A DNA stretch of 12,433 nucleotides from JAJTFA01 sp044351265 (GTDB taxonomy: Bacteria; Bacteroidota; Bacteroidia; UKL13-3). How positions within the stretch are numbered: the stretch's first letter is position 1; each line of letters opens with the position of its first letter. A program made the position numbers and the translations under genes. The stretch spans positions 1 to 12,433 of the forward strand of contig JBILGC010000054.1 of NCBI GenBank assembly GCA_044351265.1, read 5' to 3'. Below are positions 7,376 through 12,433 of this stretch, in pieces. Below the pieces are notes generated by a model. The model was given only the letters and a program-made list of their open reading frames with translations. It made no database searches and was not told the origin of the DNA.

Positions 7376-10300
7376 TTATTTAAAAAATACGGTGTTATAA
7401 AGTTCATTCAGTATAGCTTTGGCATGGGCAATACCTGCAATATGCGGTATGCCTATAACCAAGTTCTTGGGTGTTTGTTTAAACTTGCATCGTTGGGGAT
7501 TTTGTTGCACAAAGTTTAATATTTTAGAGAACACTTCCGACTGATAATAATGTTGCTTTTTCTCGTCAGGAAAGTGAGCTGCCATTGCGTTATTTTTCAG
7601 AACCAATTTTTCAAGTCCAAGTTTTTTAGCGGTTTCTCTTAGCCTTATAAACTCTATTAAATCCAGTACCTGCTCCGGTAATGGGCCAAAACGATCTTTG
7701 AGTTGAATGGCAAATTTTTCTAAAGCTGCATCATCATGAGCGTTGGAGAGTTCATTGTATAAACTTAATCTTTCACTGATGTTTCGCACATAACTGTCGG
7801 GTATCAAAGCCTCTAAATCGGTTTCAATGGTGCAATCTTTTGATTCTATTTTATGCGTTTGCTCTTCCCTAAAAAGCTCTGTAAATTCTTCTTCTTTTAA
7901 TTCCTGAACTGCCTCATCCAAAATTTTATTATACATCTCAAATCCAATCTCGGCAATAAATCCGCTTTGCTCACCTCCCAACAAATTACCTGCACCGCGT
8001 ATATCCAAATCGCGCATAGCTACGTTAAAACCACTACCTAAATCGCTAAACTCCTCAATAGCCTGAAGTCGCCTGCGTGCATCATTGGTTAACGACAGCA
8101 TAGACGGAACCATCAGATAGCAGAATGCCTTTTTGTTTGAGCGCCCAACCCTACCCCGCATTTGATGAATATCACTTAACCCAAACATATGGGCATTATT
8201 GATTATAATCGTATTTGCATTGGGTATATCAAGGCCCGACTCAATAATGGTAGTAGCTACCAGCACATCATAATCGGCCTCAATGAATTTAATCATAACA
8301 TCTTCCAGCTTATCTCCTTCCAGTTGTCCGTGCGCCACACCCACTTTTACACCCGGACAAAGCGCTGCAATTCTATCAGCCAATTCATAAATATCCTTAA
8401 CCCGATGGTGCACCACAAAAACCTGTCCTCCTCTTTCAACCTCATTCATCACCACTTCCTTCATCAGTTCATCTGTAAAAGGGTGGAGCTCTGTGGTAAC
8501 TGGTTGCCTGTTGGCAGGAGGCGTATTGATAACTGATAAATCTCTTGCTCCCATCAGAGAAAAATGCAGGGTACGCGGTATTGGAGTAGCCGTTAGGGTA
8601 AGCGTATCAACATTGGTTTTAATGGCCTTTAACTTTTCCTTTGCCGCTACACCAAATTTCTGCTCTTCATCTATAATGAGTAGACCCAGATCTTTAAACT
8701 TAATTTCTTTGCTAAGCAGCTTATGCGTTCCTATTAATATATCCAGCTTTCCATCTTTGGCTTTTTGCAATACAGCTTTTTGCTCGGCTGCAGAGCGAAA
8801 CCTGTTGAGGTAATCAATATTACAGGGAAAATCTTTCAGCCTTTCTTTAAAAGTACGATAGTGCTGATTGGCCAGTATGGTGGTTGGTACCAACACGGCA
8901 ACTTGCTTGCTATCACAAACAGCTTTAAACGCAGCCCTAATAGCTACTTCAGTTTTACCAAATCCTACATCTCCACAAACCAGTCTATCCATAGGATGCG
9001 GGGTTTCCATATCCTTCTTTACATCAGCAGTGGCTCTACTTTGGTCTGGTGTATCTTCATACATGAAAGATGCCTCCAACTCAATCTGTAAATAATTATC
9101 CGGATTAAAAGCAAAACCTTGCTGTGCTTTTCGCTTGGCATAAAGTTTTATTAAATCGCGTGCAATATCTTTTACTTTCTTCTTGGTATTGTTTTTTACT
9201 TTCTCCCAAACATCGCTTCCAAGTTTATGCACGCGTGGCTCAGTTCCATCTTTACCAACATATTTAGAGATTTTATGCAAGGAGTTGATGCTTACATACA
9301 GCAAATCATTGTCGCGATAAACCAAGCGAACGGCTTCCTGCATTCTGCCATTGATTTCAATTTTTTCTAGCCCTGCAAATTTGCCAATACCATGATCAAT
9401 ATGGGTTACAAAATCACCAGGTTTCAGCTCACGCAATTCCTTTAGGGTTATTATTTTGCTCTTGCTGCTGGATGAGCGTAAATGCCCCCGGTAATATCTA
9501 TCAAATAGCTGATGCTCGGTGTAGCAGGCAAGTTTTAAATCTCTATCTACATAACCGGCTGAAAGCGCATGGTAAACCGGCTGAAACACTACCTCTTTAT
9601 CTAAATCCTCAAATATGGTGTATAAACGCTCTACCTGGCGTGCACTGTCTGAAAAAATAAGATTGATGAACTCTGCTTCCTGATTTTGCCTAAGGTTTTG
9701 TATGAGTAATTTAAAATTTTTATGAAATGAAGGCTGAGGAGCCATATTAAAACTCAAGACCTCTGAACCTGCAATATTGCTAACCGTTCCATGCTCGCAT
9801 ACATGAAAGCTATGAGCAGCTCGCTTAATACCATCAGGGGTTTCATAAATTTGTTCAACAGGGAGGAGTTTATCTTCTGCATCTTTAGGTTGATGCTGAG
9901 AAAATACCTGCTGTGCTTTTTCAATTCCAGATGCTATTTGATCAATAGAAAACTGATAATCTTTGAACCATAACACACTGTTTTGCGGCAAATAATTAAA
10001 AAAATGCAGACGCTTTGAATGGTCTAGTTCTTTCTGAACATTGGGTATTATAAAAAACCGATCAACTTTTTTTAATGATAGCTGAGTGTCGGGATCAAAT
10101 GTTCTGATGCTTTCAATCTGGTCTCCGTTTAGCTCAATTCTGTACGGTTTATCATTGCTAAACGAAAACACATCAATAATGCCACCGCGTATACTGAAAT
10201 AGCCTGCCTCGTAAACAAAGTCGCTTCTTTCAAAATGATGCTCGGTTAAAAAATCGATAAAAAATTCAATATCGAAGGGATGGCCAACTTTTAGTTCAAA

Positions 10301-10732
10301 TGTATTGCGGGTTAAATCGCCCTCACTTATTACCAATTCAGCAATTGCTTCTGCAGTTGTAACTATCAGTTCACCTGTTGTGGCATGCTGATTAAGGCGA
10401 CTAAGCACCTCTGCTCTTTCTAAAATCTGCCCATTATCCGGTTGATTGATTTGAAACGAACGTTTGTAGGATGAAGGAAAGAATAAAATGGTTTTACCTT
10501 CCAGTAGGTTCTCAAGGTCAGAGCTAAAATAGCGTGCTTCATCCACATCATTAAAAACAAAAACCAGGGTTTTATTGGTTTTAAGAAAGATAGCTGATGC
10601 AATAACTGATGTGGAAGAACCCACCAATCCCTTCAGGTGAAGCGTAGAGGGGGTGGGTGATAAGAGCTTTCCTGCAATATGCGCAACATGCTTACTTGCG
10701 CTATATGTATCCAATAAGGCCTGTAAATTCAA
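7376..10732 (-). CDS. mfd: Transcription-repair coupling factor Mfd
   Basis: This 1118-residue protein has full Mfd length and order. Residues about 1-340 form the UvrB-like region (ERAEVLSRLNQ, YFSIRGGIIDVFSF at 178-191). The RNA-polymerase-interacting domain is about 435-492 (LKPGDFVTHIDHGIGKFAGL). The RecG-like translocase follows: Walker A GDVGFGKT 587-594, DEEQ box 688-691, motif III LTATPIPRT 713-721, motif V ATTIIESGLDIPNANT 826-841, motif VI QMRGRVGR 857-864, and IRGAGNLLGGEQSG 911-924. The C-terminal TRCF domain is about 970-1085. Mfd displaces RNA polymerase stalled at lesions and recruits UvrA. The start is TTG at 10732: an in-frame TAG (10733-10735) sits directly before it, and the next in-frame ATG is codon 330. 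MNLQALLDTY matches the expected Mfd N-terminus. It probably heads a unit with the DinB-like gene and the barrel gene. Confidence 0.97.
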   Translation of the reverse strand: MNLQALLDTYSASKHVAHIAGKLLSPTPSTLHLKGLVGSSTSVIASAIFLKTNKTLVFVFNDVDEARYFSSDLENLLEGKTILFFPSSYKRSFQINQPDNGQILERAEVLSRLNQHATTGELIVTTAEAIAELVISEGDLTRNTFELKVGHPFDIEFFIDFLTEHHFERSDFVYEAGYFSIRGGIIDVFSFSNDKPYRIELNGDQIESIRTFDPDTQLSLKKVDRFFIIPNVQKELDHSKRLHFFNYLPQNSVLWFKDYQFSIDQIASGIEKAQQVFSQHQPKDAEDKLLPVEQIYETPDGIKRAAHSFHVCEHGTVSNIAGSEVLSFNMAPQPSFHKNFKLLIQNLRQNQEAEFINLIFSDSARQVERLYTIFEDLDKEVVFQPVYHALSAGYVDRDLKLACYTEHQLFDRYYRGHLRSSSSKSKIITLKELRELKPGDFVTHIDHGIGKFAGLEKIEINGRMQEAVRLVYRDNDLLYVSINSLHKISKYVGKDGTEPRVHKLGSDVWEKVKNNTKKKVKDIARDLIKLYAKRKAQQGFAFNPDNYLQIELEASFMYEDTPDQSRATADVKKDMETPHPMDRLVCGDVGFGKTEVAIRAAFKAVCDSKQVAVLVPTTILANQHYRTFKERLKDFPCNIDYLNRFRSAAEQKAVLQKAKDGKLDILIGTHKLLSKEIKFKDLGLLIIDEEQKFGVAAKEKLKAIKTNVDTLTLTATPIPRTLHFSLMGARDLSVINTPPANRQPVTTELHPFTDELMKEVVMNEVERGGQVFVVHHRVKDIYELADRIAALCPGVKVGVAHGQLEGDKLEDVMIKFIEADYDVLVATTIIESGLDIPNANTIIINNAHMFGLSDIHQMRGRVGRSNKKAFCYLMVPSMLSLTNDARRRLQAIEEFSDLGSGFNVAMRDLDIRGAGNLLGGEQSGFIAEIGFEMYNKILDEAVQELKEEEFTELFREEQTHKIESKDCTIETDLEALIPDSYVRNISERLSLYNELSNAHDDAALEKFAIQLKDRFGPLPEQVLDLIEFIRLRETAKKLGLEKLVLKNNAMAAHFPDEKKQHYYQSEVFSKILNFVQQNPQRCKFKQTPKNLVIGIPHIAGIAHAKAILNELYNTVFFK

Positions 10733-10754
10733 CTACACCAAACTTATGAGGCCG

Positions 10755-10762
10755 CAAATATA
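10755..10762 (-). promoter_or_regulatory. Putative -7 promoter element (TATATTTG) for mfd
   Basis: On the - strand this reads TATATTTG, an exact TAnnTTTG match, ending 22 bases upstream of the mfd TTG start. It is followed by CGGCCTCATAAG, close to the sequence after the TonB-receptor -7 element. No TTG is found at the -33 position; the upstream sequence is almost pure A/T. This supports an mfd promoter separate from the membrane-protein gene upstream. Confidence 0.55.
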
Positions 10763-10818
10763 AAGGTGTTTTTATATATATTTAATATAAAGTATAGGTG
10801 CTTATCAGGAGAAGTTAA

Positions 10819-11715
10819 TTAAGCTTCAGATACCTTTTCGAACTTATTATAAATAATCAATATTAATAGCCCGAAAAGCACGGCTACAAAAACCAATACA
10901 TTATTCATCAGCCCCTCTACAGTAAATGAAAGACGTATAAGAATGGTGGATATTATAAAGCCAGAATTTCTTGCAATAAGATGAAACTTATCGGTATAGA
11001 AAAATGAAACAAGTAACAAGAGAACATCCACAACAACCAAAATGGTAAAGAAATGCTCAAAAAATACATTATTTATATTTTTGAAACTGTTTCCTGAGGT
11101 TTCGAAAGTAAACATTACATCAAGCATCCAATTAACTAACGAATAGATACCTAGAATAAACACAATAGGAACTAACCATGATGCTATCATAATCTTAATT
11201 TTTTTATTTCGGGTTGTACCTGCCCACTCGATTTCATCATATTTTGTGTGAGAATATTTCCGCCTGCTTTGGCTGTAGAAAAAGTATATGAGTGTAAAAA
11301 TTAATAGAGATGTTAGTATATCATAGGTAAACTGTAAATCATATGGAATAGAGAACCAATCGGAAGAAATTTTCAAGTTGGATAAATCCTTAAAAAGTCT
11401 ACGCATGATGATGAGGAGAATAATTTCATATTGCTTGGTGATATAAATGGTAATTGACTGAGGCAGATAATATATTAGTAGGTAAACTTCATAAATGAGT
11501 ATAAATGAGAATGGCGTGTAAATTGCCGAAATAGGGCTTTTAAGTAAACTTGCGTCTTTATTGATGTCAATTATATCCCATTGAACCAGACCAATGATGG
11601 CCAAATGGCATATAAAACTTACAATGGCAATGGTTAAAATAATTTGCTCTACCTTGTTTCGGGTATTAGCCGAAAGCAATTTTTCCGAAAATAATTCCTG
11701 TTTAACAATACCCAT
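10819..11715 (-). CDS. Unrecognised polytopic membrane protein, apparently two four-helix repeats
   Basis: I do not recognise a named family. The 298-residue protein is very hydrophobic, without a cleavable signal peptide. Membrane segments lie near residues 24-46, 66-86, 95-108 (marginal), 131-148, 174-198, 220-240, 251-265 (marginal) and 271-290. Basic stretches at 18-21 and 149-174 (SQSRRKYS, TRNKKIK) suggest both are cytoplasmic. The two halves look related. TRNK is followed at the same spacing by LVQW (43-46) in one and LVNW (193-196) in the other, exactly 150 residues apart. An acidic residue in the second helix (E76, D230) and the pattern I(T/A)(K/R)(Q/N)...(R)L at 92-107 and 247-262 also recur. 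A channel or transporter is possible but unproven. The ATG at 11713-11715 is the start. It is co-oriented with mfd, 86 bases upstream of it. Confidence 0.75.
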   Translation of the reverse strand: MGIVKQELFSEKLLSANTRNKVEQIILTIAIVSFICHLAIIGLVQWDIIDINKDASLLKSPISAIYTPFSFILIYEVYLLIYYLPQSITIYITKQYEIILLIIMRRLFKDLSNLKISSDWFSIPYDLQFTYDILTSLLIFTLIYFFYSQSRRKYSHTKYDEIEWAGTTRNKKIKIMIASWLVPIVFILGIYSLVNWMLDVMFTFETSGNSFKNINNVFFEHFFTILVVVDVLLLLVSFFYTDKFHLIARNSGFIISTILIRLSFTVEGLMNNVLVFVAVLFGLLILIIYNKFEKVSEA

Positions 11716-11908
11716 AAACTTTACGATGATAGTATAAAAGGTTAACTAGGGTCTGAATCTATGTATGCAAGGACATTGGAAACATGCTAAGAAAACAACA
11801 CTGTATTCAAATTCGTTTTTTCAGGCATATAAGCCAATATAATTTAATGTAAAGCTATGAAAATTATTAAATTAAACAACCCATGCCTAGTTGGCTGTAA
11901 ATTTTCCT

Positions 11909-12433
11909 TTAGCGCCTCTTGCCTTTCCAATTCTTGGCTGATTGATTGGCAGGCTTACCTGCTTTACGCATTTCCTTGAAACGTGCCTTAGCTTCTTCTT
12001 GTGCAACTTTAATTTCCTGCACAGTTTGGGTTAAAGGCCATGCATGGTCATTGTTAACAGGAATACTTTTTTTAATGAGCTTTTCTATATCCTTTAAATA
12101 TGCTTTTTCCTCTGCATCACAAAAAGAAATGGCAAGACCACTGGCTCCTGCCCTACCTGTTCGGCCTATACGGTGTACATAGTTTTCAGGCACGTTGGGC
12201 ATATCATAATTGAATACAAAAGCCAATTCATCAATGTCTATTCCCCTAGCTGCAATATCAGTAGCTACCAGTGCACGTATTTGTTTATCCTTAAAGTTGC
12301 TAAGCGCACGCTGCCTTGCTCCCTGTGATTTATCACCATGAATGGAATCAGCCTTAATGCCGGCTTTGTTTAGTTCTCTGGCAACCCTGTCTGACCCATG
12401 CTTGGTTCTAACAAAAATAAGGGCCTGCATAAT
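11909..12433 (-). CDS. DEAD-box RNA helicase, RhlE type, C-terminal part (5' end beyond window)
   Basis: The frame stays open through the right edge (the last codon read is ATT at 12431-12433), so the visible 173 residues from the internal Met at 12430 are only the C-terminal half. RecA-like domain 2 is present: motif IV ALIFVRTKHGSDRV, HGDKSQGARQRAL (31-43), motif V LVATDIAARGIDI (54-66), and motif VI HRIGRTGRAG (86-95). These, and the following EKLIKKSIPV, are typical of RhlE-type DEAD-box proteins, which remodel RNA in ribosome assembly or decay. A short basic tail (about 143-173, ending NWKGKRR) probably binds RNA non-specifically. The catalytic domain 1 with Walker A and DEAD cannot be checked here. 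The 193-base gap to the next gene (11716-11908) holds no gene I can support; a 5-bp stem with a U-rich tail just after the stop is too weak to call a terminator. Confidence 0.93.
   Translation of the reverse strand: MMQALIFVRTKHGSDRVARELNKAGIKADSIHGDKSQGARQRALSNFKDKQIRALVATDIAARGIDIDELAFVFNYDMPNVPENYVHRIGRTGRAGASGLAISFCDAEEKAYLKDIEKLIKKSIPVNNDHAWPLTQTVQEIKVAQEEAKARFKEMRKAGKPANQSAKNWKGKRR

Noticed and set aside
8189..9095. Several 60-115-codon + strand ORFs inside mfd
   Set aside because: They are antisense shadows of strongly conserved Mfd helicase motifs and resemble no protein family.
10766..10800. A/T-only inverted repeat between the membrane-protein gene and mfd
   Set aside because: A 7-bp stem of only A-T pairs arises easily in such A/T-rich sequence and has no stable RNA structure.
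11877..11893. Possible terminator just after the helicase stop (CAAC/GTTG stem)
   Set aside because: The stem has only 4 Watson-Crick pairs plus one G-U with a 7-base loop, which is too weak to call despite a U-rich tail.
11857..11979. A 40-codon + strand ORF starting at 11857 and running into the helicase 3' end
   Set aside because: Most of it is antisense to well-supported helicase coding sequence, and it has no promoter or family signature.
1..12433. Search for CRISPR repeats, insertion sequences, tRNAs, toxin-antitoxin or defence cassettes
   Set aside because: Nothing supportable was seen; all sizeable coding sequence is accounted for by chromosomal housekeeping and surface genes.

Overview
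The window is ordinary chromosome of an AT-rich member of the Bacteroidota. The evidence is the gliding-motility genes gldE and gldD behind ssb, a SusC-like TonB-dependent receptor paired with a DUF4249 lipoprotein, promoter elements matching the Bacteroidota -7 consensus TAnnTTTG, and the absence of clear Shine-Dalgarno sequences. A Chitinophagales- or Sphingobacteriales-like lineage is my guess; the sequence alone does not fix it.

Layout, left half (+ strand): the last 21 codons of a gene that looks like mutY, then ssb, gldE and gldD, with gldE and gldD overlapping by 4 bases. After a hairpin and a promoter comes a two-gene outer-membrane unit: a TonB-dependent receptor and, one base later, a DUF4249 surface lipoprotein. 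Right half (- strand, read from the right edge): the C-terminal part of an RhlE-type DEAD-box RNA helicase cut by the window edge, an unrecognised polytopic membrane protein, the transcription-repair coupling factor mfd, a DinB-superfamily protein 3 bp after mfd, and a small outer-membrane beta-barrel protein. The two halves meet tail to tail at 5941/5942 with no base between the stop codons.

Functional themes: DNA maintenance (MutY tail, SSB, Mfd, possibly the DinB-fold protein), gliding or cell-surface assembly (GldE, GldD), outer-membrane uptake (receptor plus DUF4249 partner), and RNA metabolism (RhlE). I see no mobile element, CRISPR array, tRNA or rRNA, phage gene or defence cassette. 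No gene-free stretch exceeds 300 bases; the longest gap is 11716-11908 (193 bases).

The least expected observation is that the unknown membrane protein at 10819-11715 appears to be an internal duplication of two four-helix units, with charged residues kept at matching places inside the membrane. Second is the use of TTG starts for both gldE and mfd, each exactly 22 bases after a -7 element. I found no convincing new multi-gene system.
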